A stretch of DNA of 64,000 bases from Lishizhenia sp965656535 (GTDB lineage: Bacteria; Bacteroidota; Bacteroidia; Flavobacteriales_D; Crocinitomicaceae), in contig CBFHKX010000009.1 in NCBI GenBank assembly GCA_965656535.1, forward strand, positions 14,310-78,309, written 5' to 3'. Position 1 is the stretch's first letter. Each line of letters starts with the position of its first letter. The notes under the pieces are model-generated. The model worked only from the letters and a program-made list of their open reading frames with translations. It was not told the DNA's origin and made no database searches. Positions 43,770-53,800 of the stretch are shown piece after piece. A program made the translations under genes and the position numbers.

Positions 43770-44832
43770 TTGATAGTTTAAATGCTATGCTTGAAACACG
43801 TTTGGTGTTTTTTCCTTCAATGTTTTCTTCTCTTACTAAATCTTGGGCAAGTTGGGTTTCAAAAACTTGCTTTAGATTTTTTATTTCTCCGGCCGGTATA
43901 AAATGCTCATGGCATTTGGCTAGAAGCGTATCTGCATGGGAGGTTAAAATTTGCTTGTCAAGTATTTCTTTGAGTATTTCCCGATGTTTAATACGCTGTT
44001 GATTCGTTGCAAACCGTTTATCTTTTATTAAGTGCGTTAAAGCTAGAATATTCAATAACTTTTCAAATTGCTTTTGGCTACCAATGGCAAAAGTGACTAG
44101 TCTGTTATCTTGTGTTTTGAAAATTTCACCATAAGGCGCTATGTTGGGATGTAAAGATCCAATACGCTCCGGAATAAATCCTTCCATCAAGAAGTTAGAC
44201 GCTTGGTTAACGAGACTGCTCACTGCACTCTCATAAAGGCTTACACTTACGGTTTCTCCTATATTCGTTATTGTTCTGTTTAAGAGTGCAGTCAATATGC
44301 CTTCTTTCAATTGATGAGCAGCTAAAACATCAATTAAGGCTACAGGCATTTTCGTCGGTAAACTTTCCGGGTTCCCGTTCATACTCATAAATCCTGTTTC
44401 TGCTTGTAGAATTAAGTCGTATGCAACCCGATCACTATTGGTTCCAAAACCATTTATTTTCCCAATAATTAACTTTTGATTGATTTCGTGTAAGAAGCTG
44501 TCTGTAAGTTGAAATTTTTCTTGATCTCCTTTTTTGAAATTCATTAAAAGAATATCGGCTTGCTTAACTTGATTTAAAAAACGTTTACGATCGCTCTCTT
44601 TCTTAAGGTCAAGGTATGCATATTCCTTTTTATAATTTACGGATGAGAAATAAGCCGATGTTTTACTATCGCTATCTTCTGAGCTTAATTTCCATGTGCG
44701 CGTAACATCTTTGTGAATAGGGTGTTCAATTTTTGTAACGTGTGCTCCCATTTCTGCAAAAAACATTCCTACAGACGGGCCCGCTAATACACTCGATAAA
44801 TCCAGTACCTTTAATTTGTTTAAAAAAGACAT
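43756..44832 (-). CDS. Family III CoA transferase (CaiB/BaiF type)
   Basis: The 358-residue protein begins LKVLDLSSVLAGPSVGMFFAEMGAHVTKIE, the characteristic family III start. It has SYNYKK-like FSSVNYKKEYAYLDLKK, FNGFG-like IGKINGFGT, and the SLYESAVSSLVNQASNFL segment. Family members move CoA between carboxylic acids through an aspartyl intermediate. The acid used here cannot be read. At 358 residues it is somewhat shorter than the usual ~400. It starts 2 bp after the SpoIIE gene and overlaps the GNAT gene by 14 nt. Confidence 0.9.
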   Translation of the reverse strand: MSFLNKLKVLDLSSVLAGPSVGMFFAEMGAHVTKIEHPIHKDVTRTWKLSSEDSDSKTSAYFSSVNYKKEYAYLDLKKESDRKRFLNQVKQADILLMNFKKGDQEKFQLTDSFLHEINQKLIIGKINGFGTNSDRVAYDLILQAETGFMSMNGNPESLPTKMPVALIDVLAAHQLKEGILTALLNRTITNIGETVSVSLYESAVSSLVNQASNFLMEGFIPERIGSLHPNIAPYGEIFKTQDNRLVTFAIGSQKQFEKLLNILALTHLIKDKRFATNQQRIKHREILKEILDKQILTSHADTLLAKCHEHFIPAGEIKNLKQVFETQLAQDLVREENIEGKNTKRVSSIAFKLSNENN

Positions 44833-44834
44833 AT

Positions 44835-46331
44835 TTATAACTTAAACCCTAAAATTAACATATCATCGATTTGTGGCTTGTTACCTTGCCATTTTTTTAT
44901 CTTTTTAGATAGTATATTTTTCTGTTCATCTAATTCAACTATTTGCACTTCTTGTAAATAGCTTATAAACGTTTTTAATCCGAGTTTTTTATTTCTTTCC
45001 CCTCCAAATTGATCGGTGATTCCGTCAGAGAATAAATAGAAACTGTCATCCTTAGAATAATGTAAGTAATGTGTTTTATAATCTTTCGATACTCCAGCGT
45101 AGGTATAACCTAAAGAAAAACGTTGACCTTTAATTTCTGTAATTTTATTGGTTTTGCTTTCAAGAAATATAAGCGGTCGATAAGCGCCTGAATAGCTTAG
45201 TTTTTGTTCTTTTTTATCAATTACTACGCAAGAAACATCCATTCCATCTCTTAACTTGGTAAGCTCATCTTCTTCTGATAAAACAGCTGTAATTCCTTGG
45301 TCGAGTTGTTTTAGAATCTTACTTGCATCTGTTACTTTTTTATTCTTTACGATATCATAAATAATATTATAACCTATTAAGCTCATAAAAGCACCCGGTA
45401 CTCCGTGTCCGGTGCAATCTGCCATAATAACGATTGTTTTATCATTGATTCGTTCATAAAACCAGAAGTCTCCACCTACTATATTCAGTGGTTTATTAAT
45501 TACAAAAGATTGGTCAAAACAAAGTTTTAGTCTTTTTGGTTTTGGCAATACAGAGTTTTGAATTTGCTTAGCATAGTATATACTTGAAACGGTTTCTTTA
45601 TTTCTAGTTTCTAGAAGATTTTTATTTCGTAATAACTCATTTTTAAGTATGCTTTCTCTGTCTAGTATTTTTTTTATTTGAACAAGTAATATAAATCCAA
45701 TTAGGGTAAGTAATGCAAGACTTGCAGCTAGAAAGAGATATAAACGTTGTTTAGAACGTTGCATAAAAACATCAAAATTTAAATCTACTAGAATAATACT
45801 TGTTACTAAACCTCTAGCATTTCTAATAGGAGCAAAAGCACTTAGCCAAATTCCTTTTTCGTCTTTGTATTTAGGACAGTTTCCACCGATAGACCAATTT
45901 CGGAAAATTTCTTTGGGTGCCTGTTGATAATTGTGCAAGTAGGATGGAGATTTAGCGCTACTTACCACATAGTATAAACTATCTCCTTTTTGTGTCAGAA
46001 TTGAAATGTCTGAGCTTAGGTCATTGGCCATTTTTACATCTAAGAGATAATTTGAGAGTTTCTTATAAATAGCATCTTGTTGGTTAATTTGAATTTCATC
46101 TTTTTTTGGATAATGTTTTAATAAATAATCAATGTCATCTCCGTTTAAATTAATTTGCGCAGTTGATGCAATCATTTGTAACTTTTCAAGCTCATTCGAC
46201 TGTTGTAGAGTATTGGTATATCTGTACCCGAATAAAACAAGAAGAAGCGCAAAAAGCAATAGACCTAAGAAAATTAGGGCAAAAATTCTTCCAACAGAAT
46301 CTTTTAAAATGTTTTTTAGTAGTGTAGTCAT
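44835..46331 (-). CDS. Membrane-bound SpoIIE-family protein phosphatase with extracytoplasmic sensor domain
   Basis: The 498-residue protein has TM1 (about 14-35), a periplasmic sensor region of about 160 residues, TM2 (about 197-217), a short coiled-coil linker, and a PP2C/SpoIIE domain (about 255-498). The domain has metal-site motifs GGDFW, ADCTGHGVPGAFMS, DGMDVSCVVI and FSDGITDQFGG. SpoIIE phosphatases dephosphorylate anti-anti-sigma-like or other Ser-phosphorylated partners; none is encoded here. It is the first gene of a unit with the CoA transferase and GNAT genes and is divergent from tex. A 12-bp direct repeat lies in the shared upstream region. Confidence 0.92.
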   Translation of the reverse strand: MTTLLKNILKDSVGRIFALIFLGLLLFALLLVLFGYRYTNTLQQSNELEKLQMIASTAQINLNGDDIDYLLKHYPKKDEIQINQQDAIYKKLSNYLLDVKMANDLSSDISILTQKGDSLYYVVSSAKSPSYLHNYQQAPKEIFRNWSIGGNCPKYKDEKGIWLSAFAPIRNARGLVTSIILVDLNFDVFMQRSKQRLYLFLAASLALLTLIGFILLVQIKKILDRESILKNELLRNKNLLETRNKETVSSIYYAKQIQNSVLPKPKRLKLCFDQSFVINKPLNIVGGDFWFYERINDKTIVIMADCTGHGVPGAFMSLIGYNIIYDIVKNKKVTDASKILKQLDQGITAVLSEEDELTKLRDGMDVSCVVIDKKEQKLSYSGAYRPLIFLESKTNKITEIKGQRFSLGYTYAGVSKDYKTHYLHYSKDDSFYLFSDGITDQFGGERNKKLGLKTFISYLQEVQIVELDEQKNILSKKIKKWQGNKPQIDDMLILGFKL

Positions 46332-46339
46332 AACAACAG

Positions 46340-46373
46340 GTCAACAATTCTGGTTAATAGCGTCAACAATTCT
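46340..46373. repeat. Perfect 12-bp direct repeat between tex and the SpoIIE gene
   Basis: GTCAACAATTCT occurs at 46340-46351 and at 46362-46373, a 22-bp period (about two DNA turns). The second copy lies about 10 bp before the tex -7 box and both lie just upstream of the SpoIIE start. This is the arrangement expected for a dimeric regulator binding tandem half-sites. Confidence 0.55.
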
Positions 46374-46383
46374 TAACTTCTCT

Positions 46384-46391
46384 TATTTTTG
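46384..46391 (+). promoter_or_regulatory. Candidate -7 box for tex
   Basis: TATTTTTG matches TAnnTTTG and ends 20 nt before the tex ATG. Confidence 0.45.
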
Positions 46392-46411
46392 AATTTTAAA
46401 ATATCTAAAGC

Positions 46412-48520
46412 ATGAATAAAAGTAAATTCGTCCATAAGAATACTCAATTTTCCAATAGTTCCATAGAAAAAACCATAGAATTATTAGAGAATGGAGCAAC
46501 GATTCCTTTTATTGCACGCTATAGAAAAGAGGTTACTCAAGGTCTGGACGAGCTTCAAATTGCACAAATTAGAGACTTATGCCTAGCATTTGATGTAGTT
46601 GAGAAAAGAAAAGAGTCAATTCTGAAAACAATTACTGAGCAAAATAAACTCACAGATGCATTAAAGAGTGAAATAGAAAACACCTTTGATTTAACAACAC
46701 TAGAAGATTTATACCTGCCTTTTAAACAAAAACGCGTTACGCGCGGTGAAAAAGCAAGGAAATTAGGACTAGAAGGGCTGGCTAAAATAATTATGGCTCA
46801 AAATACGGGAGATGTTTATAGTGCAGCCCAACGTTTTGTAAAGGGAGAAGTATTGACGGTTGAAATGGCATTAGAAGGTGCTAAAGACATTATTGCAGAG
46901 TGGATTAATGAGAATGTTTTACTTAGGCAACGTCTTAGAAAATTTTTCCAGAGTTCTGCTCTTCTCTCTGCTAAACTTGTAAAAAGTAAGGAGCAAGAAG
47001 CGTATAAATACAAAGATTATTTTGACTATTCTGAAAAGTTATCGAGAAGTGCTTCTCACCGTTTTTTAGCTATCTATAGAGCTAGTAAAGAAGGGTTTTT
47101 GCGCATAAAGGCTGCTCCAGAAAAAGAAAAATGCATGCAACTTATTACCCGTGTTTTTGTAAAAAACAACAATGAGAGCGCAAATTATGTTGAAGAAGCT
47201 TGCTTAGATGCCTATAAACGACTTCTATTACCTAGTTTAGAGACGGAAGCATTGAATGAAAAGAAAAAGCAAGCTGATTTAGATGCCATCGGTGTTTTTG
47301 CAAAAAACCTGCAACAATTGCTTTTGGCTCCGCCATTAGGAGAAAAACGAATTTTGGCAATAGACCCAGGTTTTAGAACAGGCTGCAAAGTGGTTTGCTT
47401 GGACGAGAATGGAGTTTTACTCTTTAATCAAACAATCTATCCACATCCGCCTCAGAAAGAAACCTCACAAGCGAAGAATAAATTAGCACAACTCATAGAA
47501 ACTTATAAGATAGAAGCTGTAGCCGTAGGTGATGGAACGGCTGGCAGAGAAACCGTGCAATTGTTTAAGCACATGAAGTTTAAACAAGATATTGAAGTGT
47601 ATTCGGTAAGAGAAGATGGAGCTTCTATTTATTCAGCTAGTTCTGTGGCTAGGAAAGAATTTCCTACGTATGATGTTACAGTTCGTGGATCTGTTTCTAT
47701 CGGAAGAAGATTAATGGACCCGTTAGCAGAGCTAGTTAAAATAGATGCAAAGTCAATTGGTGTAGGGCAATACCAGCACGAAGTAGATCAAAATTTATTA
47801 AAGAATGCTTTAGAAGATACTGTGGTTTCATGTGTAAATAGTGTAGGGGTAGACCTCAATACGGCGTCACCTTATCTATTGCAGCATGTATCTGGGTTAA
47901 GTTTGAGTTTAGCCGAGAATATTATAGCGAAAAGACAAGAATTAGGAAGGTTTTCAAACAGAAATCAGTTAAAAACAGTTAATCGTTTAGGCGATAAAGC
48001 TTTTGAACAGTGTGCAGGATTCTTAAGAATTACTGGTGGTGATACTGTTTTAGATAATACTACAATTCATCCAGAAATGTACGATTTGGTAAAAGGAATA
48101 GCTAAAAGAAATAAACTTTCTGTGAGTCAATTAATTGGGAATAAAGAGGTGTTAGATCAATTAAAAGCATCAGACTTAGAGTTAAACCCAATTACATTTA
48201 ATGATTTAATAGCTGAATTAAAAAAGCCAACGCGTGATCCTAGAGAAAAAGTGGAAGTACTTTCTTTTGACGAAAATTTAAAGTCAATTGAGGATTTACA
48301 AATTGGCATGACCGTAAATGGATTGGTAACGAACGTAACTAATTTTGGTGCATTTGTAAATATTGGAATCAAAGAAAATGGTTTAATTCATAAATCTCAA
48401 CTTGCTGATGATTACGTAGAAGATCCGGCAGATTATATTTCTTTAAACGAACCCGTAAAAGTTACAGTTATTACATTAGACATAGAGAGAAAGAGGATAG
48501 GTTTAAAGCGCGAAAAATAA
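46412..48520 (+). CDS. tex: Tex-family RNA-binding transcription accessory protein
   Basis: The 702-residue protein begins with Tex-type helices containing GATIPFIARYRKEVTQGLDE. A YqgF/RNase H-like domain (ILAIDPGFRTGCKVV, AVGDGTAGRET), helix-hairpin-helix segments (VGVDLNTASPYLLQHVSGL, GRFSNRNQLKTV) and a C-terminal S1 RNA-binding domain (VNGLVTNVTNFGAFVNIG, LIHKSQLAD) follow. Tex is a conserved nucleic-acid binding factor of incompletely known role in transcription. Length and order match the family. A strong terminator follows directly. Confidence 0.96.
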   Translation: MNKSKFVHKNTQFSNSSIEKTIELLENGATIPFIARYRKEVTQGLDELQIAQIRDLCLAFDVVEKRKESILKTITEQNKLTDALKSEIENTFDLTTLEDLYLPFKQKRVTRGEKARKLGLEGLAKIIMAQNTGDVYSAAQRFVKGEVLTVEMALEGAKDIIAEWINENVLLRQRLRKFFQSSALLSAKLVKSKEQEAYKYKDYFDYSEKLSRSASHRFLAIYRASKEGFLRIKAAPEKEKCMQLITRVFVKNNNESANYVEEACLDAYKRLLLPSLETEALNEKKKQADLDAIGVFAKNLQQLLLAPPLGEKRILAIDPGFRTGCKVVCLDENGVLLFNQTIYPHPPQKETSQAKNKLAQLIETYKIEAVAVGDGTAGRETVQLFKHMKFKQDIEVYSVREDGASIYSASSVARKEFPTYDVTVRGSVSIGRRLMDPLAELVKIDAKSIGVGQYQHEVDQNLLKNALEDTVVSCVNSVGVDLNTASPYLLQHVSGLSLSLAENIIAKRQELGRFSNRNQLKTVNRLGDKAFEQCAGFLRITGGDTVLDNTTIHPEMYDLVKGIAKRNKLSVSQLIGNKEVLDQLKASDLELNPITFNDLIAELKKPTRDPREKVEVLSFDENLKSIEDLQIGMTVNGLVTNVTNFGAFVNIGIKENGLIHKSQLADDYVEDPADYISLNEPVKVTVITLDIERKRIGLKREK

Positions 48521-48529
48521 AAGGTCAAA

Positions 48530-48559
48530 AAAAACCAGCTTAATTTTAAGCTGGTTTTT
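48530..48559. terminator. Bidirectional terminator between tex and the LamG gene
   Basis: A perfect 13-bp stem (48530-48542 with 48547-48559) with an ATTT loop. It is flanked by A and T runs, so it should serve both convergent genes. Confidence 0.9.
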
Positions 48560-48576
48560 CACTAATAACTTATTTT

Positions 48577-50637
48577 TTATCGTTTCACAAAAGACCTCAC
48601 TTTTGTTCCTTTTTCGGTTTGAACTTGCAGCCAATAAGCTCCGGCATTTAATTCTGCTAGATTTAAATCTATTTCTGAACTAGTTCCTTTGAATGTTTTA
48701 ACAATTGCTCCAGTTTCACTTAAAACAAGTACAGTTTCTATTTTTTCATTGGTTTTAATGTGTAAATAGTCATTCGTTGGATTTGGAAAAATACTGAGCT
48801 TAATTTTACTAACCTCTTCCAGTGAAACAAAGTCTATTACTGCAGAGGAAGATTCTATAGTACAGTTTCCGTTATTTGCTAAGACGCTGTACATACCATT
48901 TGAGTCAGCAGTATAACAGTTGGCAGTTGCTCCTGCTATTGCAATTCCATCCATGTACCATTGATAGTTTACACCAGTTTCAGGTGAATCAATACAAATT
49001 TCTAAACCATTGGTAGTAACCGTCGGAATTATAGGAGCTGCAAATACATTAACTTCTGTACTGTCTATTCCAGCGCATCCCGTATTTGGGTCTGTATAAT
49101 TATAATATAAAGTATAGGTTCCGGCGCCTGCTGTTTGTGCAGAAAAAATTGAATCAGTAATACCAATACCAGTATAGGTTCCATTAAAAGGCGAACTGTT
49201 TAGGACTGCAACGTCTGCTTCGTTATCACAAAATTCTGTTGCAATACTACCAAATTGTACCGTCGGATTTTGGTTTACAACAACAGGAATACTTACTGTA
49301 GTATCTAAACAAATTCCGCTGTTCGCAACGATATAGTAATCATCCGTAACCGTAGCATAGAATTGATTGTTCGTAGCGCCTGAAATTGCTCCTTGACTAT
49401 TGTGCCATTGAAAGTTCGAACTGTTTCCCGTATTTTCTAATAATACAGAATCTCCAGTACAGAGATTTTGCTGGTTGTAAACATTAAAAAGTGTGTTTGG
49501 ACAAACAATACCAAGTACAAACTGGCTTCTTCCAGAGAAATTTCTTGTAAACGTGTTATCTGTTGTGTTAATTGTCCAGCCCTGTCCATTAAAAATTCCT
49601 GTACCATCATTAGCACCTGCAATATTTGCAAAGGCTTCGTTTCCTGTAACTAGAGTACTTTGGTTATAATAGTAAGTTGCATTTAGAGTAAACGGTACAT
49701 CAGCATCTGTGTAAAAACCATAATGGTGACTTGTTTCTATAGGACTAATATTGGGGAATATTAGATTTCCGGGTGCAGCATCTATTCTATATAAATGCAC
49801 CGAATTTAAAGCAGTTGCACTTGTAATATTTACGCTGTCTGGATTTGTTCCTGTCCAGTTTAAACTAAGATTTGGTGTAGCGTTGTAAATGAAAATACTT
49901 TCGTCTCCTATTGGTGCGCCAGAAGCAGGTTGTGTTGCATTCATAACAGTACCATTGTTTCCATTAGGAGAAGAGTCTATAACTGTTGAACCACTGTTAT
50001 CTAGCTTCCAATAGCCAGACAGAGATGCGTATTGAGGATGAGCTGCGGTTGTTTTTTTACACATATATTCTCTTAAAGATGATACGGGAAGTGCCGTATT
50101 CCAGACTTTCACTTCGTCTATTCTTCCTAAAAAATTTCTTGTTCCACCAACTAAATAAGATGCTCTACCTATTGTTAAATCATAGGTTCCCATGTTAATT
50201 GCTCCACTAAAACTTAAGTTTCCTACTTCTTGTCCGTTAACAAAAATTTTTGAATTTGTTCCGTCGTAAGTTCCCGCAATATGATACCATTTTCCAGTTG
50301 TCATAACATTGGCAGCAGTTACTTCTCTCCATGTACCTCCTGAGCTAAAGTTAAAAGATAAAGATCCGTTGGATCCTGTTCTAAGGGCATATCCTTGGTT
50401 TCCAGAAGCCCAGCCATCTTTTGAAACAATTACGTTTTCCCAAATATTGGGAGACCATGCATCTGCACGTATCCAGGCTTCTACCGTAATGCCCGTAGTT
50501 GAATTTAAAGAAGCATCATGTGGTATGGTTAAATAATCATCTGTGTTATCCATTAGAAAACACTTTCCTGACCCACTAGATTGGCTCAGAGAAAAGAAGG
50601 TGAAAGATAAAAAAGTTAAGAGTATAGTTTTTTTCAT
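48577..50637 (-). CDS. LamG-domain secreted protein with type A T9SS sorting domain
   Basis: The 686-residue protein has a signal peptide (1-18). A LamG/concanavalin-type lectin domain follows (about 27-190: LTIPHDASLNSTTGITVEAWIRADAW, KWYHIAGTYDGTNSKIFVNG, FLGRIDEVKVWN). Middle Ig-like regions carry conserved Cys, Gly and Asn. The Por-secretion tail (about 612-686) has SIFPNPTNDYLHI and GAYWLQVQ, with final KVRSFVKR. It is therefore exported by T9SS and probably anchored to the surface by type A processing. Three TGACAGT sites at 31-bp spacing lie upstream. It is downstream of secA but separated by a terminator. Confidence 0.92.
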   Translation of the reverse strand: MKKTILLTFLSFTFFSLSQSSGSGKCFLMDNTDDYLTIPHDASLNSTTGITVEAWIRADAWSPNIWENVIVSKDGWASGNQGYALRTGSNGSLSFNFSSGGTWREVTAANVMTTGKWYHIAGTYDGTNSKIFVNGQEVGNLSFSGAINMGTYDLTIGRASYLVGGTRNFLGRIDEVKVWNTALPVSSLREYMCKKTTAAHPQYASLSGYWKLDNSGSTVIDSSPNGNNGTVMNATQPASGAPIGDESIFIYNATPNLSLNWTGTNPDSVNITSATALNSVHLYRIDAAPGNLIFPNISPIETSHHYGFYTDADVPFTLNATYYYNQSTLVTGNEAFANIAGANDGTGIFNGQGWTINTTDNTFTRNFSGRSQFVLGIVCPNTLFNVYNQQNLCTGDSVLLENTGNSSNFQWHNSQGAISGATNNQFYATVTDDYYIVANSGICLDTTVSIPVVVNQNPTVQFGSIATEFCDNEADVAVLNSSPFNGTYTGIGITDSIFSAQTAGAGTYTLYYNYTDPNTGCAGIDSTEVNVFAAPIIPTVTTNGLEICIDSPETGVNYQWYMDGIAIAGATANCYTADSNGMYSVLANNGNCTIESSSAVIDFVSLEEVSKIKLSIFPNPTNDYLHIKTNEKIETVLVLSETGAIVKTFKGTSSEIDLNLAELNAGAYWLQVQTEKGTKVRSFVKR

Positions 50638-50675
50638 AGCGACATTATTTTACACTAGAAAAATACACATTTAAT

Positions 50676-50744
50676 TGACAGTTTCCTCTGTTTTGCACAG
50701 AAAATGTGACAGTACTCTCAATATTGTTGAAGTCCTAACTGTCA
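50676..50744. repeat. Three TGACAGT sites at exact 31-bp spacing upstream of the LamG gene
   Basis: TGACAGT occurs at 50676-50682 and 50707-50713, and its reverse complement ACTGTCA at 50738-50744. Starts differ by exactly 31 bp (about three helical turns). The outer copies extend to a 9-bp inverted repeat (TTGACAGTT at 50675, AACTGTCAA at 50737). Confidence 0.5.
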
Positions 50745-50810
50745 AATATTGAATTATTTACTTCTTTTTAGAGCAATTAAAGATAGAAGAATACGTTTGT
50801 TTTAGGAAGC

Positions 50811-50843
50811 AAAAACACCCGTTAATTCAATTAACGGGTGTTT
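50811..50843 (-). terminator. Intrinsic terminator of secA
   Basis: A 13-bp stem (50813-50825 with 50831-50843) with a short loop. Read on the minus strand it is followed by T5. It lies 31 bp after the secA stop codon. Confidence 0.85.
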
Positions 50844-50873
50844 AAAATATTAACTAAAATCGGTTAATTTGCA

Positions 50874-53800
50874 TTAATGTTTACCGTGACATTGTTTGTA
50901 TTTTTTCCCAGAACCGCAAGGGCATGGTTCATTTCTACCAGGTTCTTTTTCTACGGTTACGGGTTGTGCTTTCGGAGCGCTCTGCCTTCTAGAGTTTTCC
51001 ATCGCTTCATCATATCCTTGAGAACCTTGAAACTGTTGTTCAGCCGGATTGTTTTGATTTCGAGAAGCTTGTGCATTTCCATAAGCATTCTCTTGTTTGA
51101 TTTCTTTATTAGTGGTCTGAGCCGGAGCGTTTTGTTGAATTGGTATAACGGCTTTTACTAGGAATTCTACTGTTTCCTCATTTAAACGTGCCATCATGTC
51201 TTTAAACAATTGGAACGACTCAATTTTGTAAATTACCAAAGGATCTTTTTGTTCGTATTGTGCTTGACGCACTCCAACTTTAAGGTCGTCCATTTCTCTT
51301 AAGTGCTCTTTCCACTCGTTGTCAATTAGCCCTAAAACAATTGCTTTTTCATACGCTTGAATAAAAGAGCGGTTATTTGATGTTTTGGCTTCTTTAATAG
51401 ATGAACTCACTTCTAGCCCTTTTCTACCATCTGTAAAAGGTACTTTAATGTGTCTATCATGGTTTGCACTATCTGTGTACAATTGCTCGATTGTTGGATT
51501 GAGCATTTGCGTTAACTTTTCGTTTTTCTCTTCGTATTTATTTAAAGCTGCGTCATAAACAGTATTAATTAAATCTCCTTTTTTACTGCTATTAAAATCT
51601 TCTTTAGCTACCGGCGATTCAATACCTAATGTTTTCATTAAGTCTAATTCAAAAGCCTCAAATGTATCACTTGTATTGTATTGATTACAAATAGATTCTG
51701 CAACATCATAGAACATATTGGCAATGTCTAGACCTAATCTGTCTCCGTATAAAGCGTTTCTCCGTTTTTTGTAAATGGCTTTACGCTGCGCATTCATTAC
51801 GTCGTCATATTCTAATAAGTGCTTTCTGTTACCAAAATTGTTTTCTTCTACCTTTTTCTGCGCTCTTTCTATCGATTTTGAGATCATTCCGTGGGTAATT
51901 ACCTCACCTTCTTTTAATCCCATTCTATCCATAAGTTTAGCAATTCTTTCAGAACCAAATTTACGCATAAGGTCGTCTTCTAAAGAAACAAAGAATTGAG
52001 AGCTTCCTGGATCTCCTTGTCTACCTGCTCTACCACGTAACTGTCTGTCTACCCTTCTGGAGTCGTGTCTTTCAGTACCCACAATTGCTAAACCGCCGGC
52101 TTCTTTAACGCCCGCTTTTAATTTAATATCTGTACCACGTCCAGCCATGTTTGTTGCAATAGTTACTGCTCCAGGTTGTCCGGCATCTGCAACTATTTCA
52201 GACTCTCTTTGGTGATGTTTTGCATTTAGTACTTCGTGTTTAATGCCTTTCATTTGGAGCATTCTACTCAGTAATTCAGAAATTTCAACAGTTGTTGTTC
52301 CAACAAGAACGGGTCTGTTCTGTTCAGTTAAACGCTGTACTTCGTCGATTACAGCATTGTATTTTTCTCTTGCTGTTTTGTAAACTAAATCATTCTTATC
52401 TTCTCTAGCAATGGGTCTGTTGGTTGGTATTACGATTACATCTAATTCGTAAATATCCCAGAATTCTTTGGCTTCTGTTTCCGCAGTACCTGTCATACCA
52501 GAAAGTTTATGGTACATTCTGAAGTAGTTTTGTAAAGATACAGTTGCATACGTTTGAGTAGCTGCTTCTACTTTTACATTTTCTTTGGCTTCTATCGCCT
52601 GGTGTAGTCCATCAGAATATCTTCTACCTTCCATAATACGTCCGGTAGATTCATCTACAATTTTAACCTTTCCTTCTTGGATAACGTATTCTACCTCTTT
52701 TTCAAATAGTGTATACGCTTTTAAAAGTTGATTGATACTGTGAATTCTTTCTGATTTAATACCATAATCTCTGATTAGAGCATCTTTTTTTACTGATAAT
52801 TCTTCTGCTGATAATTCTTCTTTCTCTAAATTGGCAATTTCTAAACCAATATCTGGTAAAATGTAAAAATTAGGATCATTGGTTCCAGAAAGTAAGTCAA
52901 TACCCTTGTCTGTTAATTCGATTGTGTTGTTCTTCTCATCTATAACAAAATACAGTTCCTTGTCAATTACAGGCATTTGCTTGTTCTGCTCTGCCATGTA
53001 AAAGTTTTCTGTCTTTTGTAAATGCGCCTTAATTCCAGGTTCAGATAAAAACTTGATTAAAGCTTTATTTTTGGGTAATCCTCTGTAGGCTCTGAGTAAA
53101 GAAATTCCGCCTTCTTCTAGCTGTTTCTTTTGCTCCTTTTTATCTCCACTTAATTCGTTAATAACGGTTAAATCTTTCTTAGCATCTACTAATACTTTGT
53201 TAATCAACGTTCTTTGTGCGCTTACCACTTTTTCTATGAGCGGTTTAAGTGCGTTGTATTCTTGTTGGTCTCCCTTAGGCGTTGGTCCTGATATAATCAG
53301 AGGAGTTCTTGCATCGTCAATTAAAACAGAATCTACCTCATCAATAATGGCGTAATGGTGTTTACCTTGAACCAGACTTTCTACGTCAGAAGCCATGTTA
53401 TCTCTAAGGTAATCAAAACCAAATTCGTTATTTGTACCGAAAGTAATATCTGCTTTGTACGCGTTTCTTCTTGCTTCAGAGTTAGGTTGATAGCGGTCTA
53501 TACATTCTACTGATAATCCGTGGAATTGGTAAAGTGGTCCCATCCATTCACTATCTCTTTTTGCAAGATAATCGTTCACAGTAACAACGTGTACTCCTTT
53601 TCCAGCTAAAGCGTTTAAGTAAACAGGCAAGGTGGCTACAAGTGTTTTACCTTCTCCGGTTTGCATCTCAGCTATGTTTCCGTTGTGAAGCACACCTCCA
53701 CCCATTAATTGAACATCATAGTGTACCATGTTCCATTCAACTTCAGAGCCAGCAGCAGTCCACTTATTATGCCAAATAGCTTGTTCTCCGTTAATTTCGA

